DNA of 43,184 nucleotides from NCBI GenBank assembly GCA_900770705.1, contig CAAGLF010000003.1, forward strand, positions 1-43,184, in the 5' to 3' direction. Numbering within the stretch: the stretch's first letter is position 1; each line of letters begins with the position of its first letter. This DNA comes from Bacteroidaceae bacterium. Its GTDB lineage: Bacteria; Bacteroidota; Bacteroidia; Bacteroidales; Bacteroidaceae. The position numbers and the translations under genes were made by a program. Under the pieces are notes generated by a model, which was not told the DNA's origin, made no database searches, and saw only the letters and a list, made by a program, of their open reading frames with translations. This document shows positions 1-8,000 of this stretch, in pieces.

Positions 1-518
1 GGAGTGGCCACCAACCAGGCCTCGCGTCCGCCTATCGCCCAGAGCGCAATGTAATTGTCGGGATAACGCAGGCACGCCGCGGCAAAAAGCGACTCCATCT
101 GCGCCAGCGTCGGGCTGGGCAGCCTGACAGGCAGTCGGCGGGCCAGGACAACTTTCTCGCAGGTGCCACGGAGAAGTGCCTGATGGGCCACGCGAAAACT
201 GCGGATATAGTCGGCGTGCAGCGTGTCGCCGTCCGCAGGAAACGCAAGAGGCGGCAAGGTTTCTCTGGCGGCGGGAATGAAGGTCGTTTCTTCGTCTGGC
301 GCAATGAAGCAGAGGCGGGCAGCGGACGTGGTGGCTGCCGCAGCGCGTCCTATCGCGAAGGGAGACACAACGAAACCCCTCCCACAAGAATTTAACTCGT
401 TGAGGGAGGGGAGTAAGTGGGGCTGACTGAATTGTAGAAAGGCTTGGGCCTTGCTTTCTCCGGGAAGTCGGAAAAATGCGATGGCCTCAGGCGCTCTTTC
501 TGCGGATATACGAAGCAT
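1..518 (-). CDS. menF: Isochorismate synthase (chorismate-binding enzyme), N-terminal part, cut by window edge
   Basis: The frame stays open from an ATG at 518 to the left edge, giving about 172 residues beginning MLRISAERAPEAIAFFRLPG. Diagnostic segments of chorismate-binding enzymes are visible: CEKVVLARR about residue 125, and a WLVATP segment at the edge that matches the WLGATPE region of isochorismate synthases. The family converts chorismate to isochorismate, the first step of menaquinone synthesis. Catalytic residues of the C-terminal half lie outside the window. The start follows the stop of the upstream lipoprotein gene by 25 bp, so the two may be co-transcribed. A 90-codon frame in the same region is only a shadow of this gene. 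Family call is firm; isochorismate synthase rather than another chorismate enzyme is inferred from the motif and the N-terminal FFRLPGE. Confidence 0.83.
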   Translation of the reverse strand, partial: MLRISAERAPEAIAFFRLPGESKAQAFLQFSQPHLLPSLNELNSCGRGFVVSPFAIGRAAAATTSAARLCFIAPDEETTFIPAARETLPPLAFPADGDTLHADYIRSFRVAHQALLRGTCEKVVLARRLPVRLPSPTLAQMESLFAAACLRYPDNYIALWAIGGREAWLVAT

Positions 519-543
519 TTCTGGCCTGGAATGTCTACTTGGC

Positions 544-1350
544 TTACTTGTAGTCGAAACGTACGGAGGCCGGAGCGCCTTGATACGTATAGTTACAGAG
601 GTCTACGTCGCCGTCGCGCGTCACGTGGTAGTCGAAACTGACGGTTTCCTGCTCACCTCCGAGCGCTGTGCGGTCCGTCGTGATGCTTTGCACGAGGTTG
701 AGGGAAGCCTTGCCCAGCATGCCGGCGTAATAGAGGTGCTCGAAGCCCAGCATACCGAGGGCGGCGTGTACCGTTTCGGGCAGCAGGCCGTTGCGGTTGG
801 GCAGATCGGAGGACGTAAAGCTGTAGGATACGGGCGCATCGTTGTTCTCCTTGTATTCAATGCGTTCGTAGTTGCCGTTCTTGTAGCTGATAGTGGCTCC
901 GGAGCGGTAGGCAGTCTGTCCGAAGCTCGTGTCATAAACGGTTTTCTCCCAGCGAGTGAGGCGTCCGTCGGAGTAAGAAAATTCGTAGACATTGCCGTCG
1001 ACGGTGAGGCGCGTGAGGTAGTTGTCGCCGTTGAGTTCCAGCTTGAACTGGAGGCCGTTGGAGTTCGTCACATATACGTTGTCGGAATTATAGGTAAGGT
1101 AACTCGTGTACTTGTTGCTCTGGTTCACGTCGAAAAGCTGGCCTGTGCCTTGCGTAAGCCGGCCGTTGGCATACACGAAGCTCCAGTCGTAGCTCTGGGG
1201 AACGTTGCCGCTATGCGTGATACGGGTGACGCTGGCGCCTTCTGCGGCGGGAAGTTTCGGTTGTATGGGGGGATTGTCGTCGTCAGAGCACGAGGTGAGG
1301 GCTACTGCCGAGCACAGCAGGAGAGTTATGCCGGAAAGGTATCTTTTCAT
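544..1350 (-). CDS. DUF4595-type lipoprotein
   Basis: A 268-residue secreted protein. The N-terminus has a basic start, a hydrophobic stretch and a lipobox ALTSC with Cys21, followed by SDDD, so it should be a lipoprotein, likely surface exposed. The rest consists of repeated short beta-hairpin units of the type FxYxxGRLT and FSYSDGRLTRWE, as in the DUF4595 family of Bacteroidales. Function of the family is unknown. A TAcaTTTG promoter box lies about 35 nt upstream of the start. It precedes menF on the same strand with a 25-bp gap. A long plus-strand frame opposite this gene is a shadow. Confidence 0.8.
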   Translation of the reverse strand: MKRYLSGITLLLCSAVALTSCSDDDNPPIQPKLPAAEGASVTRITHSGNVPQSYDWSFVYANGRLTQGTGQLFDVNQSNKYTSYLTYNSDNVYVTNSNGLQFKLELNGDNYLTRLTVDGNVYEFSYSDGRLTRWEKTVYDTSFGQTAYRSGATISYKNGNYERIEYKENNDAPVSYSFTSSDLPNRNGLLPETVHAALGMLGFEHLYYAGMLGKASLNLVQSITTDRTALGGEQETVSFDYHVTRDGDVDLCNYTYQGAPASVRFDYK

Positions 1351-1384
1351 AGGTCTGGAAGTTTGTGGTATGTTGAAAGTTTCG

Positions 1385-1392
1385 CAAATGTA
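1385..1392 (-). promoter_or_regulatory. -7 box TACATTTG for the DUF4595 lipoprotein gene
   Basis: Matches the Bacteroidetes -7 consensus TAnnTTTG on the minus strand, about 35 nt before the ATG at 1350. No good TTTG -33 box is seen at the usual distance. Confidence 0.55.
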
Positions 1393-1429
1393 CGAATAAA
1401 TTTGCCTTTGCGAGCTAAGTTTACTTTTT

Positions 1430-2218
1430 TTATAGCCCTTTTCGCTTCGCTTCGTCCCAGATCTCGTCCATTTCTGCGAGCGACATATCCTTCAGGTCGC
1501 GTCCCTGCTGAATAGTCTGGCTTTCGAGGTAATTGAAGCGGTTGATGAATTTCCTGTTGGTGCGTTCGAGCGCGTTTTCGGGGTTGATTTTATAGAGTCG
1601 GGCAGCGTTGATCAGGCTGAAGAGCACATCTCCGAATTCTGCTTCGGCCTTATCGGCATCCATCGCGGCAATTTCGCTTTCAAACTCGGCGATTTCCTCC
1701 TTCACCTTGTTCCAAACCTGTTCTTTCTGCTCCCAATCGAATCCGACGGCGCGTGCCTTGTCCTGTATGCGGTAGGCTTTGATGAGCGAGGGCAGGGTAG
1801 TGGGCACTCCGCCCAAGACCGTTTTGTTTCCGTCCTTTTCCGTCTGCTTGATCTGCTCCCAAAGCTTGCTTACCTGGGCGGCATCGTTCACTCCCTCGGT
1901 CTGTCCGAAAACGTGCGGGTGTCTATATACGAGTTTGTCGCAGAGCGCATTGCATACGTCGGCAATATCGAATTGTTCGTGCTCGGAAGCTATCTTGGCG
2001 TAGAAGCAAACGTGGAGCAACACGTCTCCCAGTTCCTTGCAGATGGCGTGTTCGTCGTTTTTCAGCAGTGCGTCGCAGAGCTCATAGGTCTCTTCAATGG
2101 TGTTCGGGCGCAGGGAGTCGTTCGTTTGCTTGCGGTCCCAGGGACATTTCACGCGCAATTCGTCGAGTATGTCCAGGAGTCGGCCGAATGCCTGCGCTTT
2201 TTCTTCGCGTGTGTGCAT
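1430..2218 (-). CDS. mazG: Nucleoside triphosphate pyrophosphohydrolase MazG
   Basis: A 262-residue two-domain MazG protein, the normal length. It hydrolyses NTPs to NMP and pyrophosphate and is thought to clear non-canonical nucleotides. Both EExxE-type metal sites are visible: the first domain has CPWDRKQT, NTIEETYEL and KELGDVLLHV, the second has KEEIAEFESEI and EFGDVLFSLINAARLY. The gene diverges from ribonuclease Z, with 72 bp between the starts. A TActTTTG box about 30 nt upstream of the ATG gives it its own promoter. Confidence 0.93.
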   Translation of the reverse strand: MHTREEKAQAFGRLLDILDELRVKCPWDRKQTNDSLRPNTIEETYELCDALLKNDEHAICKELGDVLLHVCFYAKIASEHEQFDIADVCNALCDKLVYRHPHVFGQTEGVNDAAQVSKLWEQIKQTEKDGNKTVLGGVPTTLPSLIKAYRIQDKARAVGFDWEQKEQVWNKVKEEIAEFESEIAAMDADKAEAEFGDVLFSLINAARLYKINPENALERTNRKFINRFNYLESQTIQQGRDLKDMSLAEMDEIWDEAKRKGL

Positions 2219-2248
2219 AGTCAGATTTACGTTTTCCGTTTACAGGGG

Positions 2249-2256
2249 CAAAAGTA
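2249..2256 (-). promoter_or_regulatory. -7 box TACTTTTG for mazG
   Basis: Consensus TAnnTTTG on the minus strand, 31 nt before the mazG ATG, leaving a short leader of about 25 nt. No -33 TTTG at the expected distance. Confidence 0.6.
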
Positions 2257-2278
2257 AGCATTATTCGTGAAAAAGCTA

Positions 2279-2286
2279 TACTTTTG
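2279..2286 (+). promoter_or_regulatory. -7 box TACTTTTG overlapping the start region of rnz
   Basis: A consensus TAnnTTTG box ends only 4 nt before the ribonuclease Z ATG at 2291. If active, transcription would begin at or next to the start codon, giving a leaderless mRNA. No clear -33 box is seen. Confidence 0.45.
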
Positions 2287-2290
2287 CGGT

Positions 2291-3208
2291 ATGGAAAAGT
2301 TCGAGATACACATTTTAGGTTGCGGCAGCGCGTTGCCGACCGGCCGACATTTTCCCACGTCTCAGGTAGTAAATCTCCGCGACAAGCTCTATATGATTGA
2401 CTGCGGCGAAGGCGCACAGTTGCAGCTCCGCCGTTCACGCTTGAAGTTCGGACGTCTGAACCACATCTTCCTTTCTCATCTTCACGGCGACCATTGCTTT
2501 GGGTTGTTGGGCCTGCTTTCGACGTTTTCCCTGCTCGGGAGGACGTCCGAACTGCACGTTTACGGACCCGCAGGTACGGAGGGCGCCTTCCGGCCGGGCC
2601 TCGACTTCTTCTGCCGGGGCCTGGAGTTCGACGTGACGTTCCACGAATTTTCCGCCAGGGAGCCGGAAGAGATCTTTTCCGACCGTTCCGTCACCGTCAC
2701 GACGCTTCCCCTGCAGCACAGAATGCCCTGCTGCGGATTTTTGTTCCGCGAAAAAGCGCTTCTGCCCCACATACGCCGGGATATGGTGGACTTCCTCGGC
2801 ATTCCCTACTACGCCATCAATTCTATCAAGGAGGGAGGGGGATGGACCACCGACGAAGGCGTGTTCTACCCCCACGAACGTCTGACGCTCCCGGCCGAAG
2901 CGCCGCGTAGCTACGCGTATGTGTCGGATACGGCCTACCTGCCGCAGATTGCCGACCTCGTGAGGGGAGCCGACCTGCTGTTTCACGAAGCCACCTTTGC
3001 CGAAAAGGACGCGGGCAGGGCGAAAGAGACCTTTCACTCCACGGCACGGCAGGCGGCCACGATAGCCCGCGAGGCCGAAGTGGCCCGGCTGCTCATCGGG
3101 CACTTCTCTTCGCGCTACGACGACGAGCGCCAGCTTCTGCGCGAAGCACAGGAAGTATTTCCGGACACGCTGCTGGCGAAAGAAAACCTCTGCGTGAAAA
3201 TCGGCTGA
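2291..3208 (+). CDS. rnz: Ribonuclease Z
   Basis: A 305-residue metallo-beta-lactamase-fold endonuclease that cleaves the 3' trailer of tRNA precursors. The zinc motif HxHxDH is present as SHLHGDHCFGL (about residues 62-72), with later ligands in YVSDTAYL, LFHEATF and LIGHFSSRY. Length matches bacterial RNase Z. I chose the ATG at 2291 because the family normally begins MEKFxIxILGCGSALPT; a GTG eight codons upstream is in frame but lies inside the promoter. A strong terminator, part of a dispersed repeat, follows 50 bp downstream. Confidence 0.93.
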   Translation: MEKFEIHILGCGSALPTGRHFPTSQVVNLRDKLYMIDCGEGAQLQLRRSRLKFGRLNHIFLSHLHGDHCFGLLGLLSTFSLLGRTSELHVYGPAGTEGAFRPGLDFFCRGLEFDVTFHEFSAREPEEIFSDRSVTVTTLPLQHRMPCCGFLFREKALLPHIRRDMVDFLGIPYYAINSIKEGGGWTTDEGVFYPHERLTLPAEAPRSYAYVSDTAYLPQIADLVRGADLLFHEATFAEKDAGRAKETFHSTARQAATIAREAEVARLLIGHFSSRYDDERQLLREAQEVFPDTLLAKENLCVKIG

Positions 3209-3243
3209 AGGGCCGACACGCGGAAGAACCTCCTTTCTCCGCA

Positions 3244-3327
3244 GAACTTCAAGGCCCGAAAAAAAAATTACAAGGCCCGAAATTCATTTTTCGGGCCTTG
3301 TAATTTTTTTAATCGCCGTGGAAGTTC
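3244..3327. repeat. 21-bp modular repeat, copy 1 (also the rnz terminator)
   Basis: An 84-bp element (4 x 21) bounded by GAACTTC and GAAGTTC. The word AAGGCCCGA occurs at 3251 and again at 3272, exactly 21 bp apart, then in inverse at 3291. Arms 3261-3282 and 3289-3310 form a perfect 22-bp hairpin with a 6-nt loop and an A/T-run on each side, so on the plus strand it is an intrinsic terminator for rnz. The right end runs directly into the TACCTTTG promoter box of the next gene. Confidence 0.85.
3261..3310 (+). terminator. Intrinsic terminator of rnz inside repeat copy 1
   Basis: Perfect inverted repeat with GC core AAGGCCCG / CGGGCCTT, 6-nt loop, and seven T residues at the end of the right arm. 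Confidence 0.8.
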
Positions 3328-3335
3328 TACCTTTG
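3328..3335 (+). promoter_or_regulatory. -7 box TACCTTTG for the methyltransferase gene
   Basis: Consensus TAnnTTTG directly adjoining the right end of repeat copy 1. Transcription from here would give a leader of about 155 nt before the ATG at 3500. Confidence 0.5.
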
Positions 3336-3373
3336 TTGCGGATGAAGAAAAGAACATCGGATATTGTAGCGTA

Positions 3374-3455
3374 AAATGACGCTGAAGGCTGCACCGGCAG
3401 CACGGGTCATTGCCCTTGAAAGGCTCCGACGGCTCCTTCGGCCGCTGTCGGAGCT
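3374..3455 (+). promoter_or_regulatory. Structured 5' leader of the methyltransferase gene, class unknown
   Basis: Between the promoter box and the ATG two stem-loops can be drawn. The first pairs ATGAC with GTCAT around an inner GCTGC/GCAGC hairpin. The second pairs GCTCCGAC with GTCGGAGC around 3421-3455. Neither is followed by a U-tract. I do not recognise the consensus of any known riboswitch class here; it could also be a simple folded leader. Confidence 0.35.
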
Positions 3456-3499
3456 ATGAGAGTCATATCTCTTTCTCCAACCTATACAACTATGCTACA

Positions 3500-4273
3500 A
3501 TGAACGGACAAACATCTATCAACGACTTTGATTTTCAACTGATTTGCGAGTACTTCGCTTCCGTAGACCGGCAGGGTCCCGGCACAGACGCGGCTACCCG
3601 GAAAGCCTTGGAGCTCACGGAAGGCCTGCCGCCGCACCCCGACATCTGCGACATAGGCTGCGGAACCGGAAGTTCCGCCCTCCTGCTGGCGCGTGAAACG
3701 CAGGGCAGGGTGACGGCCGTCGACCTCTTTCCACGCTTCATACGGCAAGTCGAGTCACAGGCGGCCCGCTACGGCCTCTCCGAACGGCTCAAGGGCTGCG
3801 TGGCCGATATGGCCGGACTGTCCTTCAGCGACGCCTCGTTCGAATTGCTCTGGGCCGAGGGCTCCATCTACAACGTCGGGTTCGGGCGCGGGCTGCGGCT
3901 GTGGCACCGGCTGCTGCGTCCCGGCGGATGTATCGCCGTGAGCGAGGCCACTTGGTTCCTGCCGGAGCCGCCACAGGACGTGCTCGACTTCTGGAACGAC
4001 GCCTATCCCGAAATTGACACTATGCCCCGAAAGCTCCAACTGCTCGAGCAGGCCGGCTATGAGCCGCTGGCCGCGTTCCGCCTGCCCAAGGAAGCCTGGA
4101 CAGATGCCTTCTACCGTCCGCAAGCGTCGGCGCAGGAGAAATTTCTGAAGGCACATCCCGACAGCGCTACAGCCCGGAGTCTCGTCGACAACCAGCGTAG
4201 GGAGGCGCAGCTCTATGAAAAATACCACGACTACTACGGCTATGCCTTCTACATAGGCCGCAAGCCCCGGTAG
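3500..4273 (+). CDS. Class I SAM-dependent methyltransferase
   Basis: A 257-residue protein with a Rossmann-type SAM-binding core: motif I CDIGCGTGSSALLLA (about residues 51-65), motif II TAVDLFP, and LRPGGCIAVSE after the fourth strand. The start MNGQTSINDFDFQ is chosen over an in-frame start 30 codons upstream because that extension lies in a folded leader and has no domain character. The C-terminal half (YEKYHDYYGYAFYIGRK) is typical of Bacteroidetes methyltransferases of unassigned substrate; small-molecule methylation is the likely role. It converges on nagA, with a strong hairpin terminator between them. Confidence 0.82.
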   Translation: MNGQTSINDFDFQLICEYFASVDRQGPGTDAATRKALELTEGLPPHPDICDIGCGTGSSALLLARETQGRVTAVDLFPRFIRQVESQAARYGLSERLKGCVADMAGLSFSDASFELLWAEGSIYNVGFGRGLRLWHRLLRPGGCIAVSEATWFLPEPPQDVLDFWNDAYPEIDTMPRKLQLLEQAGYEPLAAFRLPKEAWTDAFYRPQASAQEKFLKAHPDSATARSLVDNQRREAQLYEKYHDYYGYAFYIGRKPR

Positions 4274-4321
4274 GACGCAGAACGGAAGTCTGCCTTCCGC
4301 GCCCGTTTCGGCGGAAAGTCG

Positions 4322-4362
4322 CATAGAAAATCCCCGGCCGCACAGGTCGGGGATTTTCTATG
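4322..4362. terminator. Bidirectional terminator between methyltransferase and nagA genes
   Basis: A perfect 15-bp inverted repeat (4322-4336 and 4348-4362) with an 11-nt loop. The stem has a CCCCG/CGGGG core next to the loop and AAAA/TTTT runs outside, so it can stop transcription from both convergent genes. Confidence 0.85.
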
Positions 4363-4406
4363 TCTACAGGACACGCTATGTCCTATATGAATAATGTGTC
4401 GGAGGC

Positions 4407-5564
4407 TCAGAGGAGGTTCTTCACCACGTTGCCGTTTTGCATGACGAAGAGCAACTCTTGATTCTTGCCGAACATAATGATGTCGGCGTCCTTGTTCTTT
4501 TCCAAAGAGCCCTTGCGGTCGTAAATACCCATGATTTTCGCGGGCGTTTCGCTTATCATCCGGCAAGCGTCGGCCAAGGGAATGTCGGCTTGCTGCACAC
4601 AAGTGCGCACCAGGCGGTCCATCGTGGCGATACTGCCTGCGAGAGCGGAACGGTCGGCCAGCTTGCACACGCCGTCCTCCAAGACAACGCGGGGGTCGAA
4701 GGCGGTATTTCCCTCGCTGGCGGCGCAACCGAGTGCGTCCGTCACGAGAGCGGTGCGTTCCACGCCCTTAATCTGATATATCATACGCAACATCACGGGA
4801 GGTACGTGGATACCGTCGGCTATCATCTCGACCGTCATGTTTTCCTCGGCGAAAATGCTTTCTACCGTGCCGGCCTCCTTGAATTCGCGCTTCTTGTACA
4901 CGACAGGCATTGCATTGTAGAAATGTGTGGCGTGGGTCATTCCCGCCATGTTGGCGGCATGCACGTCGGCATAGGTGGCACGCGTGTGTCCGATGGAGGG
5001 AAGCACGCCGTGCTCGCAGCAACACTTGATGAAGTCGACGCTTCCGGGCAGTTCGGGCGCCTCGTCCCAGCGTTTCAGGCAGTTGCTGTGATTGAGTATC
5101 TGCTCATATTCTTCTTTGACGGGGGCTTTTATCCATTCGGGTATCTGAGCGCCGGCTTGTGCGGGGTTAAAATACGGTCCCTCCAGGTGAAGACCCATTA
5201 TGGGGCTTCCGGGCTCGGCCATCAGGGCCTGACACGTGTCGAGTGCGGCCTCGATCATCGGTACAGTGGAGGAGGAGAGCGTGGGGAAGATGGAAGTGGT
5301 TCCGTACTGCAAGTGAGCATTGACAGCCGTGCGGAAAGCGGCTTCCGTGCCTTCCATAAAATCGCTTCCGCCGCCGCCGTGCACGTGCATCTCAATGCCA
5401 CCGGGCACGATGTCGGCGCCTTTTGCGTCGATCTGCTCTGCATTTTCTATTTTCAGGCAGTTGTTCGATACACTGGCTATTTTGCCGTCTTCTACGACCA
5501 AGGAACCGCCCTCAAGCCAGCCCTGAGGCGTAAGTATGCGCCCATTGATGATTTGTTTTAGCAT
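4407..5564 (-). CDS. nagA: N-acetylglucosamine-6-phosphate deacetylase
   Basis: A 385-residue amidohydrolase that removes the acetyl group from GlcNAc-6-phosphate, feeding amino-sugar catabolism and cell-wall recycling. Visible family motifs: PGGIEMHVHGGGG (metal-site histidines), LHLEGPYFNP (metal Glu), GHTRA, HFYNAM, ADGIHVPP and the catalytic Asp in LVTDALG. Full length for the family. A good promoter (TTTG, 20-nt spacer, TATTTTTG) lies just upstream. No nagB is adjacent here. Confidence 0.92.
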   Translation of the reverse strand: MLKQIINGRILTPQGWLEGGSLVVEDGKIASVSNNCLKIENAEQIDAKGADIVPGGIEMHVHGGGGSDFMEGTEAAFRTAVNAHLQYGTTSIFPTLSSSTVPMIEAALDTCQALMAEPGSPIMGLHLEGPYFNPAQAGAQIPEWIKAPVKEEYEQILNHSNCLKRWDEAPELPGSVDFIKCCCEHGVLPSIGHTRATYADVHAANMAGMTHATHFYNAMPVVYKKREFKEAGTVESIFAEENMTVEMIADGIHVPPVMLRMIYQIKGVERTALVTDALGCAASEGNTAFDPRVVLEDGVCKLADRSALAGSIATMDRLVRTCVQQADIPLADACRMISETPAKIMGIYDRKGSLEKNKDADIIMFGKNQELLFVMQNGNVVKNLL

Positions 5565-5595
5565 AAGTTGTAAGATTTAGGTATATTCTTCTTGG

Positions 5596-5627
5596 CAAAA
5601 ATACGGTTTTAGGCAGGAAATGCCAAA
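5596..5627 (-). promoter_or_regulatory. nagA promoter, TTTG-N20-TATTTTTG
   Basis: Minus-strand -7 box at 5596-5603 and -33 TTTG at 5624-5627, separated by 20 nt, as in Bacteroidetes sigma-A promoters. The predicted start point lies about 25 nt before the ATG. Confidence 0.7.
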
Positions 5628-5701
5628 TGATTGGGGCTTTTTTCTCCCTGCCCAGCCGAAAAACCGGGGGCGAAGGTGCGTCTGCTCCGCTGGTGTGAAA
5701 A

Positions 5702-5786
5702 ACTTCGGGGGCGGAAAGAAAAATTTCAAGGCCTGAAATTAAAATTTTCTCCGTAGAAAATTTTTTTTCAGGCCCCGAAGTATCGC
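5702..5786. repeat. 21-bp modular repeat, copy 2
   Basis: Four 21-bp modules starting with CTTCGGGGGCGG, then CAAGGCCTG, CTCCGTAG and CAGGCCCCG words separated by A/T tracts. The perfect inverted ends ACTTCGGGG (5702-5710) and CCCCGAAGT (5773-5781) bound it. It ends 15 bp from the stop codon of the porE-like gene and lies upstream of the nagA promoter, so it is in the 3' end of the porE-like transcript. Confidence 0.85.
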
Positions 5787-5801
5787 GGCACTTTGCAGGC
5801 G

Positions 5802-7883
5802 TCACTCGTCGGCGGCCTCTCTATCCGCCTCGCGGGGCTTCAGGGCTTCCGGCTTGAGCCGTCCCTGCTCGTCGAAGAGGCCGTAGGTGGTGCGGAGCAC
5901 GCGGAATTCGGTCCTGCGGTTGAGAGCGTGGCAGATTTCCTGCTCCTCGGGCGACAGACGCAGGATATAGGTTTCCGTCAGGGTGTCGTTTTCATGCAGG
6001 AAAGGGTAGGTCTCGAGCAACTTGCGGTTGACGATTTTCGGCACGTGCTCACCGTAGCCCTTCGGGGTGAGGCGGTCGGCCTCGACGCCGTGTTCGGTGA
6101 GATAACGTACGACACTCTCGGCCCTACGTTGGGAGAGGCGCAGGTTATAGTCGTCGTTGCCGCGATTGTCGCAGTGGGCGGCCAGCTCGATGGTGATGTT
6201 GGGATTTTCCTTGAGCAAAGCCGTGAGGCGGTCGAGGGCGGCTGCGCTGTTTTCCGTGATGTCTGCCTTGTCGAACTCATAGAAGACGTTGCGTACCAGC
6301 ACGGGCACGCTGATGGAGGGCAGCGGAAATTGCAGGACATACTGCCGCTCTTCCTCCACAGAGTCCGGCCGGAGTTCCTCGCGGCAGTTCAGGAAGCCCT
6401 TGCACGTGGCGAGGAACAGATATTCTACGCCGGAGGTCACCGGTTGTTCGAAAGAGCCGTCGCTGCGTACGCCGAACTTCAGGTTTGTGCCGTCGCTGCC
6501 TATCATATAGACCTGCGCGTCGGGCAGCTCGTACCCGTCCTGCTCATAGACCCAGCCCTTCACCGTCTTCAGGTGCTCGGGGTAGGAGAAACTGTATATC
6601 TTGTCCCATCCGCGGCCGCCGGTGGAGCGCGAAGAGCTGAAGTAGCCGCGATTGTGCAGGCCGTCGAAGGTAATACCGAAGTCGTCGCCGTTCGAGTTCA
6701 TCGGGTAGGGAAGTGGCTGGACGTTCCAGCGGTGCCTGAGGGTGTCCTCGGTGGCCCGATAGAGGTCCAAGCCTCCCAGGCCGCCGCGTCCGTCGCTCGA
6801 GAAGTAGAGTTCGCCGTTCGGGCGAAAGGCCGGGAATTTCTCGTCGCCGGGAGTGTTGATGTCAGCGCCGAGATTTTCCACTCCACCTTGGCCGTGCTCG
6901 CCGATACGTACGCGCCAGATGTCTGTTCCGCCGTATCCGCCAGGCATATCGCTCGTGAAGTAGAGCCAGCGGCCGTCGGGCGAGACGGCAGGATGGGCAT
7001 ACGACGACAAAGTGTCGGCAGTGATTTCCATCTTTTGGGGTTTCGACCATGCGGCGTCGCCTCTCTGCGAAGTCCAGACTTCGGCCATCCGCGGATATTG
7101 GGGATGGGTGGGACAGACGGTGAGGTACATCGTCTTGCCATCGGGGGAGAAACTGCAGGCTCCCTCGTCGTAGGCCGTATTGAGGTCACCCTCGATAGTT
7201 TCTACGGGTTTCCATTTTCCTTTTTCGTCTTTCTTCACGCAGAAGATGTCGCAGTTGCGCTGGCCGGTGATGTTGGAGAGCTCGTCGCCCACGGCCTGCG
7301 AGCGGTTGGAACTGAAGTAGAGCTGCTGGTCCTTGTCCTCACCCCAAAGGGCGGGACAGTAGTCCGCGCGGCTGCTGGAGAACTGCTTCTCGAGCTTCAC
7401 GGTGTAGGCGGAGCCGCGCTGCTTGATGGCGGGTGCCTCCTGGGCGGACTTCAGTCCGAGCAAGGCGGCGGAATCGCCGGGATGGGCGTCGAGATAGGCT
7501 TCGTAGGCCTGCGCGGCGGCCTTGTAGCTGGCCATCTGGCGGAGCACGTCGCCCAAGTGGAGGTAGGTGATGGTATCGGTGAGGCCATAGCGCACCGCAG
7601 TTTGGTAGGAGCCTACGGCGCGGGCCACGTTGCCGTATTTACGATAGGCCACGGCCTGTCTGAGGGCGATGTCGCCGCGCCGCGCGCGCTCCTTGGGCGG
7701 CGTACGGCCGTAAGCCTTGCGATAATGGTTGGCTGCCATTTCGTATTCGCCGAGCGCGAACGCCTCGTCGCCCTTCTTCAGGCTCTTTTCGGCCGAGGAG
7801 CAGGCCGTGGAGGCCGCTCCAAGCAGGAGCAGAGCCGCGAACGGAAGGAGCAGGGGGCGGATGGAATTTCTTATCAGTCGCAT
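5802..7883 (-). CDS. PorE-like lipoprotein: TPR, PD40 propeller, CRD and OmpA domain
   Basis: A 693-residue protein. The signal sequence ends in LGAASTAC with lipidated Cys28. Domains in order: TPR-like helices (about 31-150); a PD40/WD40-like beta-propeller with repeated LYFSSNRS, FSPDGKTMYLT, VSPDGRWLYFTSD and LYFSSDGRGG blades (about 185-430); a carboxypeptidase-regulatory-like segment beginning KTVKGWVYEQDG; and a C-terminal OmpA peptidoglycan-binding domain with VFYEFDKADIT and NLRLSQRRAESVVRYL. This order and length are those of PorE (PG1058 in Porphyromonas gingivalis), an outer-membrane lipoprotein that anchors the type IX secretion machinery to peptidoglycan. The role here is inferred from architecture; other T9SS genes are not in the window. 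No TAnnTTTG box is evident upstream. Confidence 0.82.
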   Translation of the reverse strand: MRLIRNSIRPLLLPFAALLLLGAASTACSSAEKSLKKGDEAFALGEYEMAANHYRKAYGRTPPKERARRGDIALRQAVAYRKYGNVARAVGSYQTAVRYGLTDTITYLHLGDVLRQMASYKAAAQAYEAYLDAHPGDSAALLGLKSAQEAPAIKQRGSAYTVKLEKQFSSSRADYCPALWGEDKDQQLYFSSNRSQAVGDELSNITGQRNCDIFCVKKDEKGKWKPVETIEGDLNTAYDEGACSFSPDGKTMYLTVCPTHPQYPRMAEVWTSQRGDAAWSKPQKMEITADTLSSYAHPAVSPDGRWLYFTSDMPGGYGGTDIWRVRIGEHGQGGVENLGADINTPGDEKFPAFRPNGELYFSSDGRGGLGGLDLYRATEDTLRHRWNVQPLPYPMNSNGDDFGITFDGLHNRGYFSSSRSTGGRGWDKIYSFSYPEHLKTVKGWVYEQDGYELPDAQVYMIGSDGTNLKFGVRSDGSFEQPVTSGVEYLFLATCKGFLNCREELRPDSVEEERQYVLQFPLPSISVPVLVRNVFYEFDKADITENSAAALDRLTALLKENPNITIELAAHCDNRGNDDYNLRLSQRRAESVVRYLTEHGVEADRLTPKGYGEHVPKIVNRKLLETYPFLHENDTLTETYILRLSPEEQEICHALNRRTEFRVLRTTYGLFDEQGRLKPEALKPREADREAADE

Positions 7884-8000
7884 AGGGAGTTGGGGTGCCT
7901 TTGTATTCCTATATATAACTCCCGAAGGGCGGATTTATTGTGCGAAAGAGGGCCTTTCTTCGCCCACGGAAGATACTGCGGCGGACATAGCCCGAAGAAC

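Noticed and set aside
32..304. A 90-codon minus-strand frame at the left edge
   Set aside because: It lies one frame away from menF, whose open frame has clear family motifs.
451..1515. A 354-codon plus-strand open frame
   Set aside because: It runs antisense to the DUF4595 lipoprotein gene and part of menF, has no domain, and is an effect of codon bias in the real gene.
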